Shown here piece by piece: positions 11,899-24,690 of a stretch of DNA of 64,000 nt. Made by a program: the position numbers and the translations under genes. The DNA is from Lepturacanthus savala (lineage: Eukaryota > Chordata > Actinopteri > Scombriformes > Trichiuridae): NCBI GenBank assembly GCA_030544235.1, contig CM060470.1, positions 19,656,356-19,720,355 of the forward strand, written 5' to 3'. The first letter of the stretch is position 1, and every line of letters begins with the position of its first letter. The notes under the pieces are model-generated. The model saw nothing but the letters and a program-made list of their open reading frames with translations, had not been told where the DNA came from and ran no database searches.

Positions 11899-12946
11899 TT
11901 TGAGTCCGCAGAACTGGAGACTAGATATTTGCACAGATGCTCTGAAAGTGATTTTCCTTAGGCTCCTTTAAACAACAACATGTGTTAAATACATTAATCA
12001 TTTGTGTTTGTTCTCCATAGCAACAACAGGATCCTGTAGATTTGTTGACCGGGTCCAAGCAGCTGAACAGTCTTGTTCAATAAATGTTAGATGTTTGATA
12101 TGTGACATATGATTTGTGACAGAGAGGAAGAATAAATCCATATGTTCCTGAACACTATTTGTATAATCCAGAGACAGGAAGACAAAAAAAATAACTAGAT
12201 ATATGTGAAATTTATCAACAACTGACCCAGATTCTTTATTTCATACAGTGAACATGACCTCAGCCTGTTTGTCTGGTTTCTATCAGGAAACTAATGAGCT
12301 GCATTTAACCACACGTTCCGTTTTATTCAACTGAGAAACACCTCTGTGCAGAAGTGGAAAACCTTTACTTTGAAATGCTAATTGTGTTGTCAATTAGCAT
12401 AAATCAGCTCACTCCCTGAGCTATTGTGAAGCTGTGTGTTCAACAAATGAGGCCTGATTTACTTAAGAGTTTCATTCAGGTTGTGATTAATGAGTAAAAT
12501 GAAGATGTTGGAGCTGCAGTCTCCTGTGATGTCGGCTGTAAAAATGTAAAAAAAGAAACAGATTAGAAGAAGCAGTAAAAATCCTTTTTCTGTCTCCTCC
12601 CACAACTCGAATTGGTCAGAACGCACAGAAAAAACTAATGGGTTTAAACAGGAGAAGGTTTTTATAAAGTGGGACTGCGTTTACATGCGCAGCTTAATCC
12701 TGCTATGCTCAAAATTCGGTTTTAGCGATCTCAGACTTCTGTCCTTGTCCCAGTTTACATGTAACCACGGAAACAGAATAACTGATGGAATCCTGTCCTC
12801 CCCCTTCACTTATCATTAAACACTCCACTAATATGAATGAGAATAAAACTCTTAACATTAGGGCTCTATTTAATATATTTATGTAATCAATTTAAGTAAT
12901 AAATATTCTTTCTTTGATTGAATATCCCCCTGACATTGCTCTATAA
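11899..12946. other. Noncoding stretch with homeodomain-like dyad
   Basis: No gene is supported. Part 12345-12500 is unique-looking and carries a perfect dyad at 12375-12400. Segment 12670-12760 (GCGTTTACATGCGC...TTTACATGTAAC) resembles a teleost interspersed repeat. Confidence 0.4.
12375..12400. promoter_or_regulatory. Dyad of ATGCTAATTG sites
   Basis: ATGCTAATTG, six bases TGTTGT, then the exact complement CAATTAGCAT. Each arm contains a TAATTG/CAATTA homeodomain core preceded by ATGC, as in POU/octamer-like sites. Regulatory function is inferred only. Confidence 0.35.
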
Positions 12947-13983
12947 CAGTGATTTTCAACCTATGGGCTGTGGCCCACTGGTCGGCCATGGAGGTATTGC
13001 AGGTGGGCCGAGAAATCCTTTTCTAAAAATCTAAATATCATAGATGTGTGCCCAAAAATAAAACAAAGTTCTATCCTCAAACATGTATTGCTAAGTATGT
13101 CTTTTGGAGTATATCTTTCAAAGCAAAAGGTAAACTTGGTTGTTATTGACTGTTGATAGAACGGCAAAGTTGGGATAACAGCTCGGTCGTTATCGTAGCT
13201 ACGCCGTCGACTCGACGCAGAACTTCTGCATAGAGGGAACGTTTGATGAATCAATGCTTCCTCTTCACAGTGGAAACCGAACACCAGGCAAAAACACAAA
13301 AGAAAGTCTGGAAAAGAACATAAAAACAGGCAAAAACACACATAAATAACACATTCTGGACTGTATGTAACAGGCTTTTTTCTTTTGCCGTTTTTTTTCT
13401 TTTATTCTTGTACTGGGATGCATGTTGATATCAAAGAAAAAATTATTTTATTACAAATCTTGAAGTAGAAGCGACAGAGAAGATGGCGACTGTAGACCAC
13501 CATAGCTGAACTGACCAATCACAGCTGTTGCAGTCCGCGTCGATGCAACACGTAGTCAGGATTTATTGGAGGTGACATCAGCCTACGGCGTAGGGGTCTG
13601 TGTTGATGCTGTAGCTACGTACGCAGAAGTATAAACTAGGCTAAAATGATAAAAATGGCCTGTTATGATTTCCCTGTGAATAAGTTGACATTAGTATAAA
13701 AGTGATAAGTAATATCGTTGAATAAGTTGTGAGCTTCATGCATATTCCATAATTAGTCAATTAGTTTTTACAGCAAAATGATAAAAATGCCCTGTTGTGA
13801 TTTTCCTGCCTTTTTCATATTAATTCAAATCAGTCCTAAATGTTCCATTTTTACATTAAAATAGCAAAGTGGTCTAAAAATGCATTCATTTGCTTCTGTA
13901 TTGTTTATTGGGTCAGAGGTGAACCGCGGATATTTAGGAGATTTCCAAGTGGGCCCTGAGCTGGAAAAGGTTGGGAACCCCTG
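12947..13983. mobile_element. Nonautonomous hAT element, about 1 kb
   Basis: Ends are CAGTGATTTTCAACCTATGG on the left and, as reverse complement of the right, CAGGGGTTCCCAACCTTTTC. Both fit the hAT pattern CAGNGNTTNNCAACC. Flanking 8-bp target duplications are CTCTATAA (12939-12946) and ATCTATAA (13984-13991), one mismatch. There is no transposase frame; the 126-codon minus frame at 12961-13341 is not transposase-like. The interior (about 13180-13640) carries CpG-rich words such as GTAGCTACG and ACGCAGAAGTATAAACTAGG that look like a second, nested MITE. Confidence 0.85.
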
Positions 13984-14613
13984 ATCTATAATGTTCATTT
14001 GTATTGAATTGAATTTCTAAATAAAGTTGTGGAAAAAAAACAAAACTGGGGTACAGCATTTAATTTTTTGATTGTTGTTTTTGAACATGATGGATAATCA
14101 CATGACTCATGATGATTCCATATGTAACATATGTAAACATGAAACTGAATGAGGTCATTCACTCATCGGGGCAGAAACTAACATGTCTGTCAGAGATTCA
14201 CATTATGACCTTCATCTTAATCGTCATCATTCTCATCATCAGGCTGATTTAATGACTGATTAACCAATTAGAGAAAACTAAGATGATATTTTTATTTAGT
14301 GTTATAAAAACTCTACTTCAGCCAAATAAACTCAGCATTAGAACCAAATAAAATAACAGTAATAAAACCTTAAAACAAGATGACATCACAGCTGTTGGAT
14401 GAACAAGTGATGTCCAGAGTTATGCTGCTTTTAGAATGAAAAAAATGACTTTAGATTCATAGGCTCCTGAACAGAGAGAGTTTTCAGATGTGTAAAACTT
14501 TTAATTTCACTTATTGTTGTATTATATTATTATATATTTTATTTATATTATTATATATATTATATTTCATGATATGATTCCAACAGGATGAAAAAGTTTT
14601 CTGGTATTTTGGT

Positions 14614-14615
<2 letters not shown>

Positions 14616-14659
<44 letters not shown>

Positions 14660-14709
14660 GGAGAGAGAGAGAGGGACAGAGAGAGAGAGAGAGACAGAGA
14701 GAGAGAGAG
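14616..14709. repeat. (TA)n(GA)n compound microsatellite
   Basis: TA units to 14650, then GA-rich units with GGGA and GACA interruptions to 14709. Confidence 0.96.
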
Positions 14710-15070
14710 TGCGCAGGTCTTTAGCACAGAATGTAATATAGTGGGGATAAGAAGAGTAGATCAGAGAACGAGCTGCATCTTGAAGCATCTTGTTTTTCTT
14801 TATTCACTATAAAGTGTAGTTGAAGTTGTTTTTCTCAGTATTGGATTCACAAAGTTATTTAGGGGCCAGTTCTCTCACATCCTTACAGCAGTATATCACT
14901 TCACATTAAGATTCATTACAGGAGATAAATCTGTGACACACACTGTGTTTTCACTATAAACTGCTGCTCCATTAACGGAGAGGAGCCACATTTACTCTCA
15001 TTTATTCACAAAGCTGCTTTAGAAAAGTTATTCCACAGCATCTCAAGTTTCACGCTGCAGCTAACAGAAC

Positions 15071-15073
<3 letters not shown>

Positions 15074-15131
<58 letters not shown>
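15074..15131. repeat. (AT)n microsatellite
   Basis: About 28 AT units immediately upstream of an inverted MITE copy. Confidence 0.96.
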
Positions 15132-15133
<2 letters not shown>

Positions 15134-15137
15134 GGTT

Positions 15138-15350
15138 AGAGCTACAATGATTAATTGATTAGTTACAAACTATTACATCAATCAACATCTATTTCGATAA
15201 TTGTGGTTCCAGCTTTTCAAATTTAAATATTTTCTGGCTTATTTAGTCTTCTGTCATAGTAAATTGATGATGTTTGGGTTGTGGACTACTTGTCTGGACA
15301 AAAAAAGACATTTTAGTGATGAAATGACAGGAAACGACATCACAGTTTGA
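15138..15350 (-). mobile_element. GCAACTAA-type MITE, inverted copy
   Basis: Reverse orientation relative to 11645-11898: AATTGATTAGTTACAAAC, then CCAGCTTTTCAAAT, TTTTCTGGCTTATTTAGTCT and GATGATGTTTGGGTTGTGGA. The far end is eroded. Confidence 0.65.
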
Positions 15351-17254
15351 GCCAACACTATCAGACACTGTTTATTTGCATGTTTGCCATCATTTAAACA
15401 AAGCTACATTTGTATAATGGCAGATGTGGAAAAAAAACACTGCTAACTGGACTTTTTATATATTCACATGTAAATATACTGTTTAATCTGGACAAGTGGA
15501 AAATAATAAGTTTCAAACAGGGAGGAAAACATAAAGATCTTCATAAATCTCTGTGTATATGTGGGCATGGCTTCTTTAATTGATATGTTTTTCATCTTTA
15601 ATTGATGCATCCATATTTTCTCCCTCCATTGCTGTTATTGGTCATTTTGTTGATCTGGTATCTTAGGAAATGAAGATTCTCCCTCAGTGTATTTTGCTGA
15701 GGATCTAATTAAAACAATAATAATCTAATTAATCTGTTGCAGACAGTGCAGATCTGATAACATTTTTCTGTAGAGTTTCTCACCCATTTTTGTTCCTTTG
15801 TTAACGTCCAGCATGTGATGAATAAAACATGACGTTTCTGTGCTGCAGCCCGAAGAAGCTCCAACATGAGCTCATCTTTAATAAAAAATGGATGTTTGTA
15901 TGATCAGCAGGAGGTGAACAGCGTGTCTGTAGACAATAAACACATCCAACATGCTGAAAAAAATGGATCATTAATAGACAAAAAAACCTGGCAGTGTTCG
16001 GCCCTGCAGATATGAAACTGAATATAATTATTTTCATTGTTTACTGAAATGCTTGAATAACCAGCGTCTGGATCCATGGTTCATGCTGTTAAACACAGAG
16101 AAGCTTCTGCTGTTTACTGCTGTAAAATGACCTGCACTCACACACACATAATTACTGCAGGAACTAATATTAGAGCATTATCAGAGCCAACAGTGAAACA
16201 GATGAAGTGTCCCTGTGTTTATTTAAACATATTTATTTATTCATTTATTTGGGGATTTTTCCATTTCCTCCGGGCTAAAGTCAATAAATCTTTTTGGACA
16301 GTCGGCCCCAACAAAAGAAAAACTGGCGGCTTTTTCTTTTTTTTCTTTAAATGTGTTATTATTCTCGTGCAACCGCCCCTGAAGATTAAACTCTGGTTTA
16401 ATTAAATGAACCACTGAACCTCTCTGATACTGAATGTGTCTCATAAATTTCCCTTTCATTTCCTAATATCAGACAACTTTGGAATGTAAAATATGGAACC
16501 AGCTTCCTACTGCAGTTCAGAAAACCTCCAGAAACATAGGAGAGAAACCTGCAACTTTATTCTTAGGGCGTGGATGAAAACAGGGTTCAGATCTTTTGTA
16601 AACACATGTGAATGTAAAAACACATGTAATGTTAAAACATTAAATCCATTTTAAGTCAAAGTTCTGCAGGTATTAGTATTAGTAATACTTAGTCTGAAGC
16701 GCTTCAATGTTTCACAGGAAACTACAAAATTTAGAAATTTAGAAATTTCACCATTTCTAAAGGTGCTTTCACAACTGCCTTGTTTAATTTAATTGAATCA
16801 CCAGGTGAACCAAGAGCAACAATGGAGAAAATGGAGATTCTGTGAAGACGTCTTTGTAGCTTTCAAACAAACTCTGGAGGTTCTTTGTGCTGAGAAAACG
16901 ATCTGATCTTGATCTGACTGCTGGAATACTTGCACATTTTTGGACTAAACTGGATTTTAGTTGGATAGAAGATGAAACAAACGAGATGAAGCAAACAAGG
17001 TGACACCTGATGATCAGATTTAAACCTGCAGGTGTTTCTCTGTGGTGTCATTTGTGAGAGATATATTGGATTTTCTTTGTATCTGTGCTCACTTAAGAAA
17101 TTTTGTTAGACTTTTCCCACATGTTAATTCTTAAAAATGGCAAACCAAGACATATCTGGCCAATGAGTGAAGTGAATGGAATCACATGATTTGCATTGCT
17201 GATTTTTAGCTTGTTCCATCAACTCATCAACTGATTCAGATCATAACAAACATG
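15351..17254. other. Noncoding stretch without assigned elements
   Basis: No gene is supported. The frames at 15801-16037 (-), 16076-16405 (+) and 16241-16459 (-) overlap each other on opposite strands and show no domain. A T-run is at 16330-16348. Confidence 0.4.
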
Positions 17255-17830
17255 CAGCAATGGATCATTTTTGCCATCGGACAAAATTAACCAATCTAAA
17301 GATGGGAAAGCAGTCTAAAAGTCTATTTTCTGTTCATCGGATCAATGCAGTGATGGGATTGCTTGTTTTCCCCTTGGCTCAGTGCCTGTACATTGGGATT
17401 CACCCCGGTGGACAAGCGGATAGCCTTCCTTCACCCTCGGGTGGGGGGACGGGTTCTGACTGTCTTCTGCACTTATGCACAGAACGACGGCCGAGAGTAC
17501 TCACCCTTTAGACCCAAATGTTCTCTGAAGGTTTGCTTGGAACGTCTAGTTGAATCTTCTGTTAGAAGGAGCTTCAACTCACACCTCGAGGAGACCTTCA
17601 GCCACATCTTGTTAGAGGCAGGGGACATTGAGTCTGATTGGATCTTGTTCTGTGCCTCCATTGTCGAAGCGGCAGACCACAGCTGTGGCTATAAGGTGGT
17701 CTGTGCCTGTCTTGGCGGCAGTCCATGAACCTGGTGGTGGACACCAGCGCCAAGGGATGCTGACAAGCTGAAGAAGAATCCTACAGGCCTTTTTTGACCG
17801 AGACTCCAAAAGCAGCTGACAGGTATTGAT
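17255..17830 (+). mobile_element. RTE-type LINE fragment with internal deletion
   Basis: Residues typical of a teleost RTE-clade LINE ORF. IAFLHPRVGGRVLTVFCTYA is the start of the endonuclease block (usual form LRLRVGGRVLTVVCAYAPN). It is followed after 12 residues by SLKVCLERLVESSVRRSFNS and EAGDIESDWILFCASIVEAA, which normally lie well downstream between endonuclease and reverse transcriptase. The endonuclease core with its catalytic Asp/His residues is therefore deleted, yet the frame stays open for 121 codons (17363-17728). Reverse transcriptase is absent. No 5' or 3' end was identified. Confidence 0.82.
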
Positions 17831-18423
17831 GTGCCAAGTGGAAAGTCCAGCTTAACATTTACCTTGAAAACAGTTCTATCTCATAACATTTCATTATTAT
17901 CTCATAGCGTGGTGAATATGCTGGTCACAACTCGTCCACCACAGCATTTCTGGATTGGATTCATTTCAGGAGTTTCTGGATTGTGCATTCGCTGACTTTG
18001 ATGAGAGAAAGCAACAAATACCATTAGCTACATAGTGTTAGCTGAGCAGCTCATGGCTTCTCCACTGGTCTGGAAACAGCTTGTATCAACAAACAGGTAA
18101 AGCAGCTATTGCTATGATGGGAATCATGATGAAGGGTGATTTTTCAAAAATGTTGAACTATCATTGTAAGGGACAGAAATTTGTTGAGCAATGCAGAGCG
18201 AGTCTTTAAACTCACCAAGTCAAAGTTTGTAAAGTGTGAAATCACAGATCCCAGCTTGTCCTCAGGAGGTTTTACAGTCTGTAGAACACGTCAGCTGTTC
18301 TCAGACCCTTTTATCCTATTAGGGACAAAACCCTAAAAACTCTTTAACAGGGGATAAGAAAAGAATGTCGAAAACAGAGCGATAGCCAGATATTTCACTG
18401 TGACATCACACCTGTCACAGATT

Positions 18424-18572
18424 AACAGTATTGGGCAGGTCATTTTGAAAAAGTTATAGTTACTGGTTACTTCTCCGAAAAAGCAATAGGCAGGCCCATA
18501 ACGTGGAGTAACAGCATGTTGGTAAATGTAACTCCATTGTAACGAAAACAGCGTTCTTTTCCCATTACTGCA
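18424..18572 (+). mobile_element. TTGGGCA-type nonautonomous DNA element
   Basis: Starts AACAGTATTGGGCAGGTCA and continues TTTTGAAAAAGTTATAGTTA and CTGGTTACTTCTCC, closely following a common teleost repeat (GTGTTGGGCAAGTTACTTTG...). The right end is near CCCATTACTG. Superfamily is unconfirmed. Confidence 0.55.
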
Positions 18573-20270
18573 GATAAATCATCAGACCCATTGAAATTAA
18601 TTTAACTGATAAACAATGTCCATGCCAGACACAATACCTCTGACCAGCTCTGTGAAAGGAGACTGATGATATTAAATAGTGAATGTGTTGACATATAATG
18701 TCACAAAAGATTAATGTTTAGAAAACAGAAGTTTGTTATGAATGGAGCTCAGCTGCTCCGACACTTTAATTAAATAACAAGTCAGAGAAATTATCAGTGA
18801 AGCACTCAGTGGTTGTCTGAGATTTAATTCTGTTAATTACACCGACTGAAATGTATTCCAGTGAGGAACTTTCAGAGTTGTGAAGTGGGAGGAGTTTATT
18901 TCACGTGTGTGGAGCTGTTTAAAACACTCTTTACCAAGAGAAACTTACAAATACTGTGTAATGTTCCTTTAAAACTCTGGAATGAAAATCTATATACTTT
19001 TTTATATACTTTTTTTTTTCTTGTATTAAGTCATATATTCAAATAATACGGATTTTTTCAAATGTGTGAAACAGATTTCTTGAATGTGTGGAATTTAAAA
19101 TAAAAGTGTTTAATCTCATGTGCAGAGAAAGGAACGAGTCTCCTCTACAGTAAAATTCTTACTTTTTTGCCCAGGATGATGCCAGAATACAACAGGAAGC
19201 TCTATTAATAATAAAATAATAATAATAACATAATAGAAATATAACTATTCACAGTTTCACCTATTTGAAAGTCTAGATGACTTACAAATATTCCATGTAA
19301 TAATAATCTGTGAAACATATTACAGAAAAGTGCTAATAAAAATATATTAAAATTACTTTACATATTACTGTTGTGCAGCTGTTTTTGTACAAAACTGTAG
19401 ATTCTGTTCTTATCAGTTCAAAGTTCACCTCAAATGTTCTTCACACTTAGTAAAATTCAATAAATCATGACTGTGATGTTCTGCTGTTGGAGGTTATATA
19501 GGAACAGAAAAATATACAGAGATTTAAATGTTGTTTCTCTATAACAACAAAAAGAATAAACTAAAGAATAAACTTGATTGAGGATTATGTAACGTCGCTA
19601 TACCAAACATGTTTGTTTGGTATAGAGACAATTACAGAAAAATATAAGATAATAGTATAGTATAAGAATAAATAAATAAACAGATAGAGTAAATATAGTA
19701 TATTATGAATGCAAATTTATCTGAGATATATTTCACTTTAATTTAAAGAAACAGTGAAGCGTAATGATCAAGTCTTGATATTAATTTTTCCAAATGAATA
19801 ATCCGAAGCAAAAAATAAATTGTCCCACATTTAAACACCTACAGATCCACAGAAATACACACATGAATAAATCAAATGTATAAACAATAAATTTCTCTCA
19901 TCAGTTGTTCATAATAAAATCGACTTTTCAGCTATAATTCATTAATTGTATTCATCATGATGACAGCGGGGAATTATTGTGTTTTGATGTAGAAAATGAA
20001 TATTTAACAGGATCTTTTTTTCCGGTTATGATCAAAGACGAGGGAGTCGGAGTAAACGAGAACTTTAGATGAACTGAAAAAGTCTCAGCATCACAAGTGG
20101 AGGCTGTTTCTCCTGCGTCTTTATAAACAACAGAAATAAGTAAGAACAAGAAGTGTTGAGAGTTTTGCCGAAACTGATCAATCAATTTAATGTGAAACAT
20201 TCAGATTCTCAATGAAGCTGAATGATGCTTAGTAACGCAACAAGAGACACAGGAGGACACTGTCTTACTG
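18573..20270. other. AT-rich noncoding stretch
   Basis: No gene is supported. It contains an 11-bp-arm hairpin at 19598-19625 within a longer imperfect hairpin (19589-19634). Otherwise it is AT-rich with short ATA/AAT runs near 19205-19230. Confidence 0.4.
19589..19634. repeat. Imperfect hairpin
   Basis: Core arms CTATACCAAAC and GTTTGGTATAG around ATGTTT. Pairing extends outward with one mismatch through GTC/GAC and further to GTAA/TTAC. Confidence 0.75.
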
Positions 20271-20457
20271 GACTGAGGACGGATTGAGGACAGATTGAGG
20301 ACAAGATGAGGACAGATTAAATACAGATTAAAGACAGATTAAATACGGATTGAAGACAGACTGATGAAAGATTGAGGACAGATCGAGGCTAGATTGAAGA
20401 CAGATTGAGGTCAGACTGAAGACAGACTGAGGACAGACTAAGGACAGATTGGGGACA
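20271..20457 (+). repeat. 11-bp minisatellite (GATTGAGGACA)n
   Basis: About 17 diverged units such as GATTGAGGACA, GATTAAATACA and GACTGAAGACA. The regular GA(T/C)T spacing is clear despite substitutions. Confidence 0.88.
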
Positions 20458-21525
20458 GCGGCAGATCTGAAAGTGAAACCACCTGTTTCTTTCTCTGCGT
20501 TAGAAGAATAATTTCAGACATAAATGATAATTAACAGGGTTAATTAATTTACAGGGGACTAAATGTCTTCTAGTGTCCGTACTCTGTCTGTCAGAGAACA
20601 GAGATGTTTTTGATACTGAAAGATGAGATTTATTATTAAGAATTATTTTAAATATCATTATATGTTTGTTAGTTGAATATTTTACTGTATATGATTAATC
20701 AATGGTTGATGATTTCAATTTTTTTTTTAATTTGCATTGCCTGGTTCATGAGGAACTACATTACATGCTGTTCTGGGTGGAGGGATACGTCACCTGATGT
20801 GTTTGATGACTGTGATTCCACTTTTCATGTCTGGACTTGAGACTGTTAATGATCTGAGAATAAAGATAATACTCACAACACAAAAAACACCAGTGTTATA
20901 ATAATCATAATAATGTTCTTAGAGTATTTTTTATGTCTAAATACTATTTTAAAATATAAATTGATCAGCTTGTCTTTGCGGGTGTGAAATGAGACAAACA
21001 GTAGCATCTGTGCTGTGGTGAGGTTTATTTTATTCAATCCTGAAAAGTGAAGTCAAACAGTCAAAAACTATTTTTAATTTGTGACTTTATAATATAAAAT
21101 AATATTTAAGATCTTTTCTTATAACTTTACAACTTTAATCTTTCAAATTCAGAGTTTTTCTCCCTCTGCTCTGTAATATTTATTTTCTACTTTTATTTAC
21201 TTAATTATTTTATTTTGAAGGGACAGTGAATATTAATGAACGTGTTCATAGACAGAAAAATATATATATAAAATACATAAATATGCAGGAGTTAGTTCAA
21301 CGCTAATTTAAGTCCATAATAAATAAGGATAAATATACATAAGCACATTTTTCATAAATAAATAATAATAATAAAGTGTGTGTGAGATGTTTCTGCGATG
21401 AAGTGAAACACAGTGAACCGGGAGACGAGCTGGTGTCATATTTTAAATGGCAGCAGCAGAAAATGAGAATTGGTTTCAGAACGTTAATGAGCCTCTGAAG
21501 GAAGCTGCTCTGACATGAAGCTCAT

Positions 21526-21527
<2 letters not shown>
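20458..21527. other. AT-rich noncoding stretch
   Basis: No gene or element is identified. Confidence 0.4.

Positions 21528-21616
<89 letters not shown>
21528..21616. repeat. (CA)n microsatellite
   Basis: About 44 uninterrupted CA units. Confidence 0.98.
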
Positions 21617-21619
<3 letters not shown>

Positions 21620-23877
21620 TTATTTCTTCTCGGATGCTCCATTTTTAATTGGACTCACCATGTTTAATTAAATTCTGTGAATCCTCTGAATCCACTCAAC
21701 ATTTATTGTGAAAAACAATACATGAAAATTTCCTCTTCTTCTTCTTCATGGTTTTTATCTGTTTCATCATATTCTTCTTTCAGTTTATTAAAAAATCTAT
21801 TATCGGTTTTTAGCCTATTCATTTTCGCCCTGTAATTTCTTTCATATTATGTCTTTGCATCATCTATAACACATCTGTACATCACTATAAATCAACATCT
21901 GTTTCCCTCCATAGCAACAGGTCACATGTTATACAGAGAAAACATTGATCCACGTTATTGGTCTCATTTTGTGGGTATAAAAAGGCTGATCAATAAAACA
22001 GATACTGACTTTAACAATACATTAATTAACTTTATTAATACATTACTCAACAAGAATAGAAACACTTGACTCCGCAGCAGCAGTAAATGTGTATTTGTTG
22101 ACTTCTAAAGAAAATAAAGAAATAAACAGGCTCCTCTGGTCCCACCCACTGATCCTAAACCACCAATCAGAGCCAGGGGGGTCTTGTCAATCAGTCCTTA
22201 TGCACATGCTGGCCCCTCCCCCATACACTGCCCATGTTCAGCTTCCTGTGCAGCTGCAGCTATTTGACCAACAACTGATTATACAGCAAAACACACCACA
22301 GGAGAAAGCAGAGAAATGTACACAGATTATTATTATTATTATTATTTTATTACAGTTTGTTTTGTGTGGCTCAGTCTGGGAACAGGATAGTTCCATTTAT
22401 TAAAGTTTATTCCGAGGTTAGGAATAAAGTGCAGTCATTCTCCTTCTTACACCTCATGATTAGGAGCAATTTAATTACTATGATGAGCGTCAGTTACTTT
22501 TGATTACTCTGATTATTCTGACTCTTCCCTCGGTGACTGAAGATGTCTGTTTTACTATTTTTTTTTTATTTAAATACAATTTTGTTTCCTGAATCGCATC
22601 ACATCCTGTTTTATTTTAACATTTTGTCCCAGCTCAAAAAATGCCTAAATTCATTTACATACAGTTTTAAATTCAAGGAGAATTTGTTGGAACTTTACTA
22701 AAACAGTAGTAAACAAGAAAGGAACAAATTAGCCAAAAAAACAAATGTTCAGATCAGCTCAGATTGAGTGGCAGATTCTCTCTAATCATCAGCTCTTCTT
22801 TCATGCACGGGTGGAAAGTAGCTAAGGACATTTACTGAAATACTGGACTTAATTACAATTTTGAAGTACTTGTCCTTTACTTGACTATTTTCTGTTTTAT
22901 TCTATTTCATAGTTCACTACACTGAAGCTTTATTTCCCACGTCTGGGTAAATGATCAAACCTTTTCACAATTTCATTCAAGTTGATGTAAATAATCTGAT
23001 GTTTCACCAAAAGTTAAATTAGAGAAAAAGTTCAGAAATTGTAAAACAGATTTGTTCTTCAATAAATGAGTTTTTCTTCCACCTCTGCAGCAACTGACAT
23101 TTTGTATTTTAAGACGAGTCTGAGGCAGCGAAAATGAAAAGTCTCAGGTGGTGATGAGAAGTGTCTCGTTACTGAAAGTCAACTCACTCGGACTTTCTCA
23201 CCTTCAAATGAAACGCAGCAGCTTCCATGTCTCTTAGTTTATAAGCAGCAGCGTCAGTTCATTTCTGATCCAGACAGTTTATGTCCCGACGCCGAGAATC
23301 ATTCATTCAGTCCCAGAGTTTTAATCAGAGCTGTGGTGACTCAGCTCAGCTGGAGCTGCACTGACACTCTGTGATGTCACAACAGTAATAACAGCAGGGA
23401 GAGACGCTGAGTCAACATCCAAGAGCTTCAGTCGTGTCTCTGCTGTCACAAACAGGTCATTTCAGGGATCTTCAGAGTCTGGATCATTTCAGTCTGCGGG
23501 TAAAGTGACACTGGGACTGTTTTAATGATTTAATGATTCATGAAAAGTTCTTTAACAAGTTTAATAGCTGAGATCAAACTAACAAATCATTTTTTTCACA
23601 ACCATGAGAACAGAATGTTGTGTATATATAGTAATTCCACCAGTGGGTGCCAGACTTTCCATCTCAGTTTGTTATTTGTCTCACTCATAGCTGTGAATTT
23701 CAGAAGTCACCTCTCAGCTTTTAAAAGAATATTCTGCCAATTTTCAGCCTCATTGACAAATGGGATTCTCAAAATAGAGGATGATTTTATTCTTTCAAAA
23801 AACACCTCCAAAAGAGAGGGAAGAACAAAAAGCACCTCTAGAGGAGGGAAGATCTAAATTAGGCTAAATAATCACAA
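21617..23877. other. Noncoding stretch
   Basis: No gene is supported. A short (ATT)n lies at 22326-22347. Part 23200-23520 is GC-richer and contains TGTGATGTCACAACAG (near 23371), almost the same CRE-like word as at 5346-5361. Confidence 0.4.
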
Positions 23878-24195
23878 AACTACGAAGGGGCAAAGGCCAA
23901 CAAAAACAAAATCACTCTTATGAAGAACTACGAAAAACAAAAAACGCAAGATTTAACTCAGACTAGACTATGACAAGAAGACTGGTGATCAGGACAACAG
24001 ACTTTACACACTGGCATGGGATAAAGGGAGACACAGATTATAAATACACATAGAGGGAAATGGGGAACAGGTGGACACAATCAGGAATCAGGGAAGACTC
24101 AGACTGTCAGAATGGTGACACATGAGGAAGAAAAAACAGGAAATAAAACAGGAAGTCACAAAACAAACATGGAGACAGGACAAACAAACTCAACT
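23878..24195 (-). mobile_element. Dispersed T-rich repeat, copy 1 (inverted)
   Basis: Read on the minus strand it has the phrase order CATGTTTGTTTTGTGACTTCCTG, CCTGTTTTATTTCCTG, CACCTGTTCCCC, GTGTATTTATAATCTG. The same arrangement (TTCCTGTTTTATTT, TGTGTTTCTTGTC, CACCTGT, TATTTA) recurs at 24392-24690, 32112-32250 and 55735-55990. It is an interspersed teleost family that I cannot assign to a superfamily. Confidence 0.55.
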
Positions 24196-24391
24196 TGACT
24201 GGTGTGACACTCATCTCTATTCACCTCAGTATGGAAAATAGGCTGAAACAACAATTAACCAGTGACAGTGCTTCAATGCTATCAGCACATACAGATGTTA
24301 ACATCTGTCTGTGGAGTTAAGCTACAGCCTGAAGCAGCTTCATATATTATTATTATTAATGTGTTATTATTGGGACTGACTTTTCCACTTT

Positions 24392-24690
24392 ATTTTGGAC
24401 ATGAAAAAATGTCTTGGTTGTTTCTGTTTCTTTCTGCATCTACTTCCTGTTTTATTTGAAAGTTTCTCCTTGTGTTTCTTGTCCCTTTTCCTTCCTCATT
24501 ATCGGACATGTTTCATGTGTCTCATTGCTCACCTGTCATCAGTAATTACTTCTTATTGTATTTAGCCTGTTTTGGTTTCATTCTGTGTTCCTGTGTTCTT
24601 GGCTCCATGTTTGTGACCTGCCTTTTTTCTTGCTGAGCCCTCGTCTGTTCTGTTTCTTATTTTTGCAATTATAAGACTCCATTTCATTCC
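24392..24690 (+). mobile_element. Dispersed T-rich repeat, copy 2
   Basis: Shares ACTTCCTGTTTTATTTGAAA and CCTTGTGTTTCTTGTC with copy 3 at 32112. It lies in opposite orientation to copy 1 only 200 bp away. Confidence 0.55.

Noticed and set aside
12961..13341. 126-codon minus frame
   Set aside because: It begins at the terminal repeat of a nonautonomous hAT element and has no transposase motifs.
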